Positions 26,240-34,805 of a DNA stretch of 64,000 nucleotides are shown here, one piece after another. The notes under the pieces were generated by a model. The model searched no databases. It had not been told where the DNA came from and saw nothing but the letters and a program-made list of their open reading frames with translations. Both the position numbers and the translations under genes were made by a program. Every line of letters begins with the position of its first letter. Position 1 is the first letter of the stretch. The stretch comes from an uncultured Dehalococcoidia bacterium (GTDB taxonomy: Bacteria; Chloroflexota; Dehalococcoidia; Lucifugimonadales; UBA3495): assembly GCA_951813535.1 (NCBI GenBank), contig OX638345.1:1501029-1565028 (forward strand), written 5' to 3'.

Positions 26240-26265
26240 AAGGGGCGGCCATCCGGCCGCCCCTT
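26240..26265. terminator. GC-rich hairpin between convergent genes
   Basis: AAGGGGCGGCC, ATCC, GGCCGCCCCTT: perfect 11-bp arms between the ends of the FAH-family gene and the folate cyclo-ligase gene. It shares the GGGGCG core and four-base loop with the 28-bp repeats but has a different arm sequence. Confidence 0.6.
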
Positions 26266-26296
26266 CGGTTTGCGGATCGCCGCCTTGAGTTCGGCG

Positions 26297-27031
26297 TCAA
26301 CCGTTGGTTTGGCTCTCCTCTCGCAGTTTCACCAGCAGAGGAATCGACCGTATCTTGCGCTCGTCGAGGTCTTCCCAGTAAACGCCCTTGGGACGTGGCA
26401 GCCTTTCCTGACCGCTGCTGCATCGTATAACGGTCTCGGTGGTGACCACGATGTCCAACGGCACGTCGTGTTGCGTCCAGGGCAGGTCTTCATCCAGCAG
26501 TTGCATGGGGTGAACTGTGCTGACCACCGGCGTGCCCGGCCTGACCACGCCGGCCGCGGCTGCGAGTCCGTACTCCAGGTCCGCGAAGCCACCGCCCTTG
26601 CCGATCCTGACGCCTTGACTGTTGACCGCCACCGACCCTGACACCACCAGGTCGATGGGCTGCATCTCGTGCACGAACACCGGCCGGCCAACTTTGAACG
26701 CCCCTGAGATGGTGGCGGCTTTGGCCGGCACGACCTCGGCACGGGACGGATCAAGTTCGATGAATACCCGCTCGTCCTTGAGCCTCGGCACCGCCATATA
26801 CAGCAGCTTGCCTTGCTCCAGCGCCAGTTGACGCAGCGGACGTTGTGCCTGGTCAGGGTTGCTCTTGATTGCCCGAGCGGCTTCCCATTCCGGAAGCTCT
26901 GACGCCAGGGCCGCCGCCGCTTCACTTCCGATGAAGTTGGGAATCTTGTCGTGTACCGACTTTCCACGAACTACGCGAGCCGTTTCCAGCGAAGTCCAGA
27001 CCGATTCGCGAATTGCCCACTTGTCACGCAT
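26297..27031 (-). CDS. 5-formyltetrahydrofolate cyclo-ligase family protein
   Basis: Family of 5,10-methenyltetrahydrofolate synthetase, which recycles 5-formyl-THF with ATP. The 244-residue protein resembles the MTHFSD-type branch: an N-terminal VWTSLE segment, basic ATP-contacting KSNPDQAQRPLR, and the Gly-rich GVRIGKGGGFADLEYGL near 165-181, which matches the family P-loop-like motif. Longer than classical 180-residue YgfA. No strong ribosome site before the ATG at 27031. It is a single gene on the minus strand. Confidence 0.78.
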   Translation of the reverse strand: MRDKWAIRESVWTSLETARVVRGKSVHDKIPNFIGSEAAAALASELPEWEAARAIKSNPDQAQRPLRQLALEQGKLLYMAVPRLKDERVFIELDPSRAEVVPAKAATISGAFKVGRPVFVHEMQPIDLVVSGSVAVNSQGVRIGKGGGFADLEYGLAAAAGVVRPGTPVVSTVHPMQLLDEDLPWTQHDVPLDIVVTTETVIRCSSGQERLPRPKGVYWEDLDERKIRSIPLLVKLREESQTNG

Positions 27032-27526
27032 GCGTATGCCACCACTTGTTTGGATTTACGTTTGGAGGCAAGGTTACAACAAACGGGCGCGAACTATAAG
27101 ACATTACCGAAACGCGCTCTGTGATGCCCAAGCGGCGACCACCAAAATGGCGGGTCGAGTAGTTGACCCCGAATCAAACACCTGCCGGGCCGCCTGCACC
27201 GGCACGGCTATTGCCCAGGCAGCGCCGGCCAGCAACAGGAACAGCGATGCTGTTCCCTCGGCGCGCCCGAGGGCAGCGGACCATAGTTCCCGCCGGGCCC
27301 GCGACTGCCCACGCCGTTGCAGCTATGGATGCTGCCGCGAGCACTGCCAGACCCCGGTCGATGACGCGCGGGTCGCAGAGGCTTCCCGGCAGGCTTCCCG
27401 GTTGAAGAGCGCGTGGCCCGCGGCCTGCTGCATTGGCGGCGTGAGACTTGGTCACGTCATCGGGCCGGCCACTCAGTGGCCGGCCCGACGATTCCCCTCA
27501 TGGACTCGGATCTGTCCGCAGTTATG
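27032..27526 (-). other. gap with possible remnants of a small membrane protein
   Basis: About 495 bases without a convincing gene. On the minus strand two hydrophobic stretches lie in different frames: GLAVLAAASIAATAWAVAG (about 27360-27300) and SLFLLLAGAAWAIAVPV (about 27250-27200). Joined by one frameshift they would give a small two-helix protein ending near 27110, so this may be a decayed gene; it could also be chance. Confidence 0.3.
27460..27488. terminator. strong GC hairpin after Yip1-type gene
   Basis: TCGGGCCGGCCAC, TCA, GTGGCCGGCCCGA: a perfect 13-bp stem, 38 bases beyond the stop of the minus-strand Yip1-type gene. There is no T-run, so termination would not be of the classical kind. 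Confidence 0.5.
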
Positions 27527-28069
27527 CTAAAGCAGCGCGAACTGGATGATGACGATAATGATCCACGGAATGAAACCGATAACCGCAGCGAGCAGGACTA
27601 CGGCTATTGCCCGGCCGGTCGACTCGAAGTCCAGCGCCTGCCGCACCGCCATGGTCACCGCAGCCAGGGTCCAAACCCAGGCGACCACCGGGAACAACCA
27701 ACCGATCAAAGGGACGAAGCTGAAGATCGACAGCACGCCCGGCGTGTAGGCGAATCCGACCACGCGGCCCAACTCCGCCCAGCTGGTATGCGTGCTTCCG
27801 GTACGGAGCATCATCCCGCCCACCAGGCTGAGGACGGATACCCAGATCGCCCAGCGGACGATACCGAACACCAGGCCGGCAATCACACCCAACAAAATCC
27901 TGAGTGCCGAGGCGTCGCCTAACAGACCTCCTATGACCCCACCGACCGCCCCGCAGACCGTGACCAGGAGCACTACCAGTACCGCCTGCCCTATTGCTCC
28001 CGGATCGGCTTCAATTTCCTCGTATGTTTCGGCGTTGAACAGCGCCGCTCCGATCATTCTTTGGATCAT
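27527..28069 (-). CDS. Yip1-domain membrane protein
   Basis: Integral membrane protein of about 180 residues with five hydrophobic helices: a short cytosolic start (MIQRMIGAALFNAETYEEIE), then TM segments near 27-50, 56-90, 115-135, 135-150 and 158-180. The start motif and helix pattern match the bacterial Yip1/YIP family, function unknown. The ATG at 28069 is preceded by GAGGTG. The next gene on either side is far away, so it is monocistronic. Confidence 0.7.
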   Translation of the reverse strand: MIQRMIGAALFNAETYEEIEADPGAIGQAVLVVLLVTVCGAVGGVIGGLLGDASALRILLGVIAGLVFGIVRWAIWVSVLSLVGGMMLRTGSTHTSWAELGRVVGFAYTPGVLSIFSFVPLIGWLFPVVAWVWTLAAVTMAVRQALDFESTGRAIAVVLLAAVIGFIPWIIIVIIQFALL

Positions 28070-28469
28070 CAAATCACCTCACTTGAAATCCTTCCTTGAC
28101 TGTATGGCGATCGTGGCCGACTATGGCGGCGGTGAGCCGTTTGGATTCTAAACGCCAAACTTCACCGTTGTCGTCGCGCGTGACCGCACAGTTGTCACGG
28201 TTTCGCTTTACAAGCGGAGTCACTCGACTTACAATTCAAAGCAGGGGAGCAGGCTGACGCAGCCTCTCCCCGGTTCATTGTCGGGTCATCGTGGCGCCAA
28301 TCTTGGGTCGCGCTCCGTCGGAGCCCAAGGAACTTGGCAAGGTGGGCGAGACGCGGCAAACTGAAACGAACGAGCCTTTCAACAGGTTCTCACCCTCACC
28401 ATCTGCATGCCCGGTTAACCTTGCTGAAATGATGCCTGCCTCAGCGCCATTTCCCACACCCGACTACTA
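28070..28469 (+). other. long leader region of lysS with two hairpins
   Basis: 400 bases without a gene. Two stem-loops are visible on the plus strand: GGGGAG-CA-GGCTG, ACG, CAGCC-T-CTCCCC (28244-28271) and CTTGGG with an inner CTCC/GGAG and CCCAAG (28302-28329). A T-box was considered and not supported. It may be a regulatory leader or an unrecognised small RNA. Confidence 0.3.
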
Positions 28470-30014
28470 ATGCCGGAATCACCCGAAACCATACAGGACT
28501 CGCAACCCGAAAACCCCGGTAGCCTCCAGGCCAACCTGGACAGCCGGCGCGCGAAACTGCAGCGCATCCGGCAGCGTGGCGTAGATCCCTATCCGCCGCG
28601 GTTCCAACGAAATTGTACGGCCGACGAAGCCATCAAGCTTTTCGAGGCTGCCGAGGCCGCCGAAACGCCTGACCGCGCCGCGGGAATCAGCGTCGCCGGC
28701 CGTATTGTGTCCATGCGCGTGATGGGCCGCGCCGCGTTTCTCGATCTGCGCGATGCTTCGGGTACGATACAGGCCATGCTGCGGCAGAATGTTCTGGGTG
28801 ACGACTACGCCATCTTGCCGGACCTGGACCTCGGCGATTTTCTCGGCGTCGACGGCAACATGATACGCACCCGCACCGGACAGGCCACCATCGAAGCCCA
28901 CGCGCTGACCATCCTGGCCAAGGGTATGCGCCCCTTGCCCGAAAAGTGGCATGGCCTGCGGGATGTTGAAACCCGCTACCGCCAGCGCTACTTGGATCTC
29001 ATCGCAAACCCTGAAGTCGCCGATACCTTCGTTCAGCGCAGCCGCATCATCAGTGGCATCCGCCGTTTCCTGGATGGCCGCGGTTTCGTCGAGGTGGACA
29101 CGCCGATACTGGTGCCGATCCCTGCCGGGGCCCACGCCCGTCCGTTCATCACTCACCACAACGCGCTGGACGAGCAGCTATACCTGCGCATCGCCACCGA
29201 GTTGTACCTCAAGCGCCTGATCGTAGGCGGGCTCGACAAGGTGTATGAGATCGGCCGCGTCTTCCGCAACGAGGGTATAGATCAGGACCACAACCCGGAG
29301 TTCACCCTGCTGGAATCCTACGAAGCCTACGCCGATTACAACGCCGTGATGGAGATGGTGGAATCGCTGGTTTCATCGCTGGCGCACGATGTACACGGCT
29401 CGATGCAGGTCGCGATGGGAGACGAGGTGATCGATTTCACGCCGCCGTGGCCTCGGCTGTCCCTGCGCGAAGAGCTGCAACGACACAGCGGCGTTGACAT
29501 CGAGGATTATCCTGACGCCGAGTCTCTGACGGGAAAGTGCCGCGATTTGGGCCTGGCACCCGGACCCCGCGAGGCCCGCGGCCGCCTCATCGACAAGATG
29601 CTGTCGGTGTACGTTGAGCCGCGTCTGGTCCAGCCGTCCTTCCTGATCGACTACCCCGAGGACATGTCGCCCCTGGCCAAGGGACACCCCGACAAGCCGG
29701 GTTACGTCGAACGGTTCGAAGCCTTCGCTGCGGGCATGGAGATCGCCAACTCCTACACCGAGCTGAATGACCCTGACGTTCAGCGGGCCCGGTTCGCCGC
29801 ACAGGAGCATCAGCGCGACGCTTATGACGACGAGGAAGCTGACCGAACCGACGACGACTTCCTGACGGCCTTGGAATACGGCATGCCTCCCACCGGCGGG
29901 TTGGGCATCGGCATCGACCGGCTGGTCATGCTGCTGACCGGCCAGTCCACAATCCGCGATGTGCTACTATTTCCGCAGATGCGTTCGCTCTCTGACGATG
30001 GGGGCAACACCTGA
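28470..30014 (+). CDS. lysS: lysyl-tRNA synthetase (class II)
   Basis: Charges tRNA-Lys. The 514-residue protein has the N-terminal OB-fold anticodon domain (about 70-170, GRIVSMRVMGRAAFLDL), class II motif 1 around 190-215 (FLDGRGFVEVDTPIL), motif 2 VFRNEGIDQDHNPEFTLLE and motif 3 GLGIGIDRLVMLLTG. The length and order are standard for bacterial LysS. It is followed 29 bases later by a Uma2-type gene and then serS on the same strand. Confidence 0.95.
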   Translation: MPESPETIQDSQPENPGSLQANLDSRRAKLQRIRQRGVDPYPPRFQRNCTADEAIKLFEAAEAAETPDRAAGISVAGRIVSMRVMGRAAFLDLRDASGTIQAMLRQNVLGDDYAILPDLDLGDFLGVDGNMIRTRTGQATIEAHALTILAKGMRPLPEKWHGLRDVETRYRQRYLDLIANPEVADTFVQRSRIISGIRRFLDGRGFVEVDTPILVPIPAGAHARPFITHHNALDEQLYLRIATELYLKRLIVGGLDKVYEIGRVFRNEGIDQDHNPEFTLLESYEAYADYNAVMEMVESLVSSLAHDVHGSMQVAMGDEVIDFTPPWPRLSLREELQRHSGVDIEDYPDAESLTGKCRDLGLAPGPREARGRLIDKMLSVYVEPRLVQPSFLIDYPEDMSPLAKGHPDKPGYVERFEAFAAGMEIANSYTELNDPDVQRARFAAQEHQRDAYDDEEADRTDDDFLTALEYGMPPTGGLGIGIDRLVMLLTGQSTIRDVLLFPQMRSLSDDGGNT

Positions 30015-30043
30015 ACCTCAGGCGACAGTGGCAAGCGTTTACA

Positions 30044-30736
30044 ATGACTACCACCTTACTGGGAAATGAACCGGACGCCACAATGGGACAATCGCCGCTG
30101 GGTGAGGCGACGGATATTGAGTTGTTTCCAATCAAACTGCGGCTGCCCGAAGGCGTAGTATCTGCCGGCCCCGATGCTTGTATCGACTGGTTCTGGGACG
30201 TCTGTTTCGCCAACGAAGAATATCCCTGGCAGATGGAACTCACCGCCGATGGAGTGCTTGAACTGATGCCGCCCACCGACGAACCATCGGACGTCCACGA
30301 AAACAGGACGTCGAGCAAAGTGTACCTGTGGGATGAGCAACAGGGATTTCAGGGCGTACCGACCGGTCCCACGGCAGCGTATCGGCTGCCTAGCGGCGCG
30401 TTGCGTGTGCCTGATGCGGCGTGGACGGCGAGGGAGAATGTCCGGTCCAGACAGCCAGGCGAACCCCGGGGAAGGCCATATTGTCCTGATTTCGTGGTGG
30501 AAATCAGGTCCTCTTCCCAGCGATCACTCCGACCGCTCCTTGCCAAAATGCAGGAGTACATGGACAACGGAGCGCGCCTTGGTTGGCTCATCGACCCCCT
30601 CGAACGCACCGTCCGCATCTACCGCGCCGGTGTGGCTGAACCTGAGCTTCTGCATGACCCTGAAGTGCTCGACGGCGAAGGCGTGCTGCCCGGTTTCGCA
30701 TTTGCCGTTCGGGAACTGATTTTCGACTTGGCGTAA
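30044..30736 (+). CDS. Uma2-family (DUF820) putative endonuclease
   Basis: PD-(D/E)XK-fold protein of the Uma2/DUF820 family, 230 residues. The catalytic-type core is visible as ALRVPDAAW, YCPDFVVEIRSSSQ (Asp, Glu, with Arg-Ser where many nucleases have Lys) and the family helix LAKMQEYMDNGARLGWLIDP. An N-terminal extension of about 40 residues precedes it; a second Met at residue 14 is an alternative start since no ribosome site is obvious. It lies between lysS and serS, ten bases before serS. Role unknown; such genes spread widely in accessory DNA. Confidence 0.78.
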   Translation: MTTTLLGNEPDATMGQSPLGEATDIELFPIKLRLPEGVVSAGPDACIDWFWDVCFANEEYPWQMELTADGVLELMPPTDEPSDVHENRTSSKVYLWDEQQGFQGVPTGPTAAYRLPSGALRVPDAAWTARENVRSRQPGEPRGRPYCPDFVVEIRSSSQRSLRPLLAKMQEYMDNGARLGWLIDPLERTVRIYRAGVAEPELLHDPEVLDGEGVLPGFAFAVRELIFDLA

Positions 30737-30746
30737 TTGGACCGGC

Positions 30747-32027
30747 ATGCTTTCCCTGGAACAAATCCGTAGCGACACCGACGCTGTTCGCGCCGCCCTC
30801 ATCCGGCGCGCCGAGGACGAAGACTGCCTCGACGAGATCCTCGCGATGGACGCCCAGAGGCGGACCGCGATCACTGATGGTGACGAACTTCGCGCCCGCC
30901 GCAACGCGGTTTCTCGCGAGATTGGCCAGGCGCGTTCGCAGGGAGGCCAGCCGGACGAAAATATCGTGGCGGAGATGCGCGACGTCGGTCGGCGCATCAG
31001 CGAACTTGAAGATCTCGTCCGCGACCTGGACGCTCGGATCAACGATGCCATGCTCGCACTGCCCAACCTGCCGGACGCCAGCACGCCCGAAGGCCTCGAC
31101 GAGACCCGCAACCTCGTGCTGCGTCACTGGGGCGAGCCGACCACCCTGGACTTCGAAGCCCAGCCGCACTGGGACCTGGCGGAGAATTTGGGCATCATTG
31201 ACTTCCAGCGCGGCGTCAAGCTCTCCGGCAGCCGGTTCTACACGCTGAACGGCTACGGCGCGCGGTTGGAGCGGGCCATCATCTCCTGGATGCTGGACCT
31301 GCACGGTGGCGAGCACGGTTACACTGAAGTCGCTTTGCCTATCCTGGTACGCCGCGAGATCATGGAAGGTTCCGGCAACCTGCCGCTGTTCGCCGACAAT
31401 CTCTACCACGACGACGAGGACGACCTCTGGCTCATTCCCACCGCGGAGGTGCCCGTCACCAACCTGCATCGGGATGAAATCCTCACCGCTGATGATCTTC
31501 CCCTGTATTACGTCGCGCACACCCCATGTTTCCGCCGCGAAAAGGCGGCTGCCGGCCGGGACACCCGGGGCATCAAGCGAGTCCACCAGTTCAACAAGGT
31601 GGAGATGTACAAGTTTGTCGAGCCGGACACCTCCTTCGATGAGCTTGAAGCGCTGTTGGCAAACGCCGAGGCGGTGTGCCAGCGCCTCAACCTGCCCTAC
31701 CGCATCCTGCAACTGTGCGCCGGCGACATCTCTTTCCCTTCGGCCAAGTCCTATGACATAGAGGTGTGGGCCGCCGGATCCCAGGAATGGCTGGAAGTGT
31801 CGTCCTGTTCCAATTGCACGGACTTCCAGGCCCGACGCGCCAACGTGCGGTACCGGCCCGGGGTCGGAGAACGGCCGCGATTTGTTCACACACTGAACGG
31901 CTCGGGCCTGGCCCTGCCGCGGGTTATCATCGCCATCCTGGAAAATAACCAGCAGCCTGACGGATCGGTGGTGATCCCCGAGGTCCTGCGCCCCTACACT
32001 GGTTTCGACACAATCCCGTCCAAGTAG
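30747..32027 (+). CDS. serS: seryl-tRNA synthetase
   Basis: Charges tRNA-Ser and supplies Ser-tRNA for any selenocysteine pathway. The 426-residue protein has the N-terminal antiparallel coiled-coil arm (about 30-110), the class II core with EVALPILVRREIM, motif 2 CFRREKAAAGRDTRGIKRVH and motif 3 LNGSGLALPRVIIAILEN. Length is normal. It starts ten bases after the Uma2-type gene and is followed by a 70-base gap before the deacetylase. Confidence 0.95.
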   Translation: MLSLEQIRSDTDAVRAALIRRAEDEDCLDEILAMDAQRRTAITDGDELRARRNAVSREIGQARSQGGQPDENIVAEMRDVGRRISELEDLVRDLDARINDAMLALPNLPDASTPEGLDETRNLVLRHWGEPTTLDFEAQPHWDLAENLGIIDFQRGVKLSGSRFYTLNGYGARLERAIISWMLDLHGGEHGYTEVALPILVRREIMEGSGNLPLFADNLYHDDEDDLWLIPTAEVPVTNLHRDEILTADDLPLYYVAHTPCFRREKAAAGRDTRGIKRVHQFNKVEMYKFVEPDTSFDELEALLANAEAVCQRLNLPYRILQLCAGDISFPSAKSYDIEVWAAGSQEWLEVSSCSNCTDFQARRANVRYRPGVGERPRFVHTLNGSGLALPRVIIAILENNQQPDGSVVIPEVLRPYTGFDTIPSK

Positions 32028-32097
32028 CCCAACTGTAATGCTCCACCGGTCCTGACGGACGGTCGAGAAGGCACACCAGGTTCGCAGGAGGAACGCA

Positions 32098-32916
32098 ATG
32101 GCCGGCATCTGGCCCGACGACATCCGCTGTGTCGCCCTCATCACCTTTGACGTGGACGGCATCACCTCCTGGCTCAACCGGAACCCCGATTTCATCAACT
32201 ACCCGAGCCTGCTGTCCATGGCGGAATACGGGCCCAGCGTGGCCACACCGCGCATCCTGGACATGCTGGACGCCCAGGGCATACCGGGCAGCTTCTACAT
32301 CCCCGGTTACGTGGCGGAAACGCACCCTGACCTCGTGCGCGAAATCGCCGGTCGCGGACACGAGGTGGCGCACCACGGTTACATCCACGAACCGCCGGCC
32401 ACCATGACGCCCGAAAAGGAAGAGGAAGTGCTGGTCAAGGGCATCAGCATCCTGGGAGAGCTCACCGGGGAGGCTCCGGTTGGCTATCGCTCGCCCAGCT
32501 GGGAACTCAGTCCGGTCTCGCTGGATCTGCTGGCCAAGCATAACTTCCAGTACGACAGCAGCCTGATGGGCGACGACGCGCCGTACCTGGTGCAAGGTGG
32601 CGACCCGCCGCGTAACCTGGTCGAGTTGCCCATACACTGGCTACTGGACGACGCCCCGCATTTCGCCTATGCCCCTTCGGCCAACCGGCTGGGGCCCATG
32701 CGGAACCCTGACGAGGTGTTCGAAAGCTGGGCGGCGGAGTTCCGCGGCATCTATCGCTACGGCCGCTGCTTCAACCTCACCATGCACCCCCAGTACATCG
32801 GGCGTCCCGGGCGTCTGCTCATGCTGGAACGCCTGATTGAGTACATCAAGACCTTCCCCGGCGTCAGCTTCATGCGTTCAGTCGACGTAGCGACGATGTG
32901 GGAACAAGGAGCCTAG
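32098..32916 (+). CDS. polysaccharide deacetylase-family protein (NodB fold)
   Basis: Metal-dependent deacetylase of 272 residues. TFDVDG replaces the usual TFDDG motif 1, the metal-His motif is GHEVAHHGYIHEPP, and GYRSPSWELS is motif 3; HPQYIGRPGR near the end supplies the last conserved His. This combination matches the HpPgdA-like cytosolic group that acts on small amides or imides. AGGAGG precedes the ATG. It ends 4 bases before the nitrile hydratase half-beta gene, so a role in amide breakdown with that enzyme is plausible. Confidence 0.82.
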   Translation: MAGIWPDDIRCVALITFDVDGITSWLNRNPDFINYPSLLSMAEYGPSVATPRILDMLDAQGIPGSFYIPGYVAETHPDLVREIAGRGHEVAHHGYIHEPPATMTPEKEEEVLVKGISILGELTGEAPVGYRSPSWELSPVSLDLLAKHNFQYDSSLMGDDAPYLVQGGDPPRNLVELPIHWLLDDAPHFAYAPSANRLGPMRNPDEVFESWAAEFRGIYRYGRCFNLTMHPQYIGRPGRLLMLERLIEYIKTFPGVSFMRSVDVATMWEQGA

Positions 32917-32920
32917 GATC

Positions 32921-33223
32921 ATGCCTGCAGCACACGACCGTGGCGGCTGGCCCGACGACACCCCCATCGACCGCTCCGAGCACGAGTACAGCGATTGGGA
33001 ACGGCGCGTTGATGCCGTGCACCAGGTTCTCGGACAGCAGGGCATACGAACCACCGACGAGATGAGGCGCGCCATCGAGAGCCTTCCGCCAGAGCGCTAC
33101 GAAGCGTTGTCGTACTACGAAAAGTGGACTGCCGCCCTGGAGTTGCTGCTGATCGAAAAGGGCATCCTCACCGCCGAGGAGATCGACGCCAAAACCGCCG
33201 AGTTGCGGGAGCAGGGGCTCTGA
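32921..33223 (+). CDS. nitrile hydratase beta subunit, N-terminal half (thiocyanate hydrolase ScnB-like)
   Basis: Protein of 100 residues corresponding only to the N-terminal helical domain of the nitrile hydratase beta subunit: HDRGGWPDDTPID, a Trp-Glu-Arg-Arg helix, and AIESLPPERYEALSYYEKWTAALELLLIEKGILT, as in full-length beta subunits. The stop and the next start overlap as TGATG, and the next gene encodes the C-terminal half. Such a split beta is known from thiocyanate hydrolase (ScnB, ScnA). The metal-binding alpha subunit lies 2.8 kb downstream. Confidence 0.85.
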   Translation: MPAAHDRGGWPDDTPIDRSEHEYSDWERRVDAVHQVLGQQGIRTTDEMRRAIESLPPERYEALSYYEKWTAALELLLIEKGILTAEEIDAKTAELREQGL

Positions 33224-33522
33224 TGACCACACCCGCCGAACCCGCCCTTTACACCCATGGTGCCTCCGTCCGTATCCGCGTCGGGTCGCCGGTGCACCAT
33301 TTCCGCACGCCGGCCTACATCCAGGGACATACCGGCACGGTGGATGCCCTCTGCGGCGTCTTTCCCAACCCCGAGACGCTGGCCCACGGGGGCGATGGGC
33401 TGCCCCGCCAGCCACTCTATCGCATACGGTTGCAGCAAACGGATCTGTGGCCGGACTACGCCGGCAACCCGGCGGACACCCTGTTCGTGGACGTGTACCA
33501 GCACTGGCTGGAACCCGCTTGA
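33223..33522 (+). CDS. nitrile hydratase beta subunit, C-terminal half (ScnA-like)
   Basis: Protein of 99 residues matching the C-terminal SH3-like domain of nitrile hydratase beta: VRIRVGSPVHHFRTPAYIQG, HTGTVDALCGVFPNPE, QPLYRIRLQQTDLW and the closing VDVYQHWLEPA. The ATG at 33223 overlaps the stop of the N-terminal-half gene (TGATG), so both halves should be made in equal amounts. The division point is the one used by thiocyanate hydrolase. Co-type enzymes of this family convert nitriles to amides or thiocyanate to carbonyl sulfide; which applies here is open. Confidence 0.85.
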   Translation: MTTPAEPALYTHGASVRIRVGSPVHHFRTPAYIQGHTGTVDALCGVFPNPETLAHGGDGLPRQPLYRIRLQQTDLWPDYAGNPADTLFVDVYQHWLEPA

Positions 33523-33570
33523 TTTGTGCTATCTTGCCCGCAAGCGACGCAATTGAGAGGTACGTGAACA

Positions 33571-34728
33571 GTGGAGCGACCGATATTTCAGCCCATTGGC
33601 TCCCCCGCCGAGGAGCTGGATACGCCGGCCCTGGTGGTCGATCTGGGGATAATGGAGCAGAACATCGCGGTCCTGCACGACGCGGTTCGCGGCTCTGACG
33701 GTGGATCGAATGCTGGACAGGTAGCGGTTCGTCCACATGTCTCCTGTCATGGCTGCCCTGAAATCGCCCAGTTCCAGTTGTCCGCGGTGGCCAATTCCGG
33801 CGGCGTGGCGGTCAGCTCACTGGCGGAAGCCGAGGTATTTGCTGCCGCCGACGATGGGGCCGCGTCGCCTTCCAGCGCGATCGACGACATACTGATCGCG
33901 GGGCGCGTGATCACCGCCGCCAAGATCAGCAGGCTGGTCGCTCTGGCCGGCCGGATCACTTTGAGCGTGGCCGTCGACAGCCCCCGCAACGTCCAGGACC
34001 TGTCGGAGGCTGCGCAGGCCGCCGGCGTCACTTTGGGCGTATTGGTGGACATGGACGCCGGGTACGGGTTTGGCGGTGTGGCGTCCGTGCCGGATGCGGT
34101 TGCCCTGGCGCGAACAGTTACCAATGCACCCGGATTGTTCTTCGAGGGGATAATGACCTATGAAGGTCCGTTGCACATAGCGGACCGTGCGGAGCTGGAG
34201 GCCGAAACCCGCCGTCGGTTGCAGCCGGTTCTGGACACGCGAAGCGCCCTGGAACAGGCCGGTATTGAGATTGCGACGGTAAGTGCGGGCAGCACCTATA
34301 ACTATGACATCGTCTCTCAATTGCCGGGCATCACTGAGGTCCAGGCCGGCGTGTACCCTCTGATGGATATGGAGACCTTGCGGACCCGGCCCGAATTCCA
34401 GCCGGCAGCCAGCGTTTTGGCCACGGTCATCAGCCATCCCGTGGCGGGCCGGGCAGTGGTGGATGCCGGTCACAAGACCACCGGGCCTGATTTCGGTGTC
34501 CCCGTTCTGGAGGCGTTCGAGGGCGCCGTCGCCACCAGGTTCAGCGCCGAGCACGGGATACTGGACTTGGAGGGGCCGGCCACCGAGCAGCTTATGCCCA
34601 ATGACAAAGTGCGCCTGGTTCCGTACAACCTGGCCCTTTGCGTCAATCAATACGACTACATTCGCGCCGTGCGGGATGACAATCTGGTGGGGTATTGGCG
34701 CGTTTCCGGCCGGGGACAATTGGGGTAG
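33571..34728 (+). CDS. D-threonine aldolase/DSD1-fold protein lacking the PLP lysine
   Basis: Fold-type III PLP-enzyme relative of 385 residues. The N-terminus (ELDTPALVVDLGIMEQNI) and barrel follow the D-threonine aldolase/D-serine dehydratase family, but the motif that carries the PLP-binding lysine (usual form RPHxKTHK) reads RPHVSCHGCPEIA: both lysines are replaced. The C-terminal metal site (usual PNHxC or PxHxD) reads VPYNLALC and also lacks its His. So it is either inactive or altered in chemistry. It starts with GTG; GAGAGG lies upstream. It sits between the two parts of the nitrile hydratase locus. Confidence 0.78.
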   Translation: MERPIFQPIGSPAEELDTPALVVDLGIMEQNIAVLHDAVRGSDGGSNAGQVAVRPHVSCHGCPEIAQFQLSAVANSGGVAVSSLAEAEVFAAADDGAASPSSAIDDILIAGRVITAAKISRLVALAGRITLSVAVDSPRNVQDLSEAAQAAGVTLGVLVDMDAGYGFGGVASVPDAVALARTVTNAPGLFFEGIMTYEGPLHIADRAELEAETRRRLQPVLDTRSALEQAGIEIATVSAGSTYNYDIVSQLPGITEVQAGVYPLMDMETLRTRPEFQPAASVLATVISHPVAGRAVVDAGHKTTGPDFGVPVLEAFEGAVATRFSAEHGILDLEGPATEQLMPNDKVRLVPYNLALCVNQYDYIRAVRDDNLVGYWRVSGRGQLG

Positions 34729-34805
34729 TTCCTCATTGTTGCAAATTTCCGGTCAGAGTTTGCAGCGAGTTCGACTAGACATGCAGAAGCCTCGGAGGTA
34801 CGTCC

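Noticed and set aside
28331-28380. T-box antiterminator in front of lysS (AAGGTGG ... CCTTT)
   Set aside because: The bulge lacks the ACC after UGGN, the UGGN base would not match a usual tRNA-Lys discriminator, and no Stem I with a Lys specifier codon could be found.
30588-32198. Long open frame antisense to serS
   Set aside because: Overlaps a complete serS and shows no protein family features.
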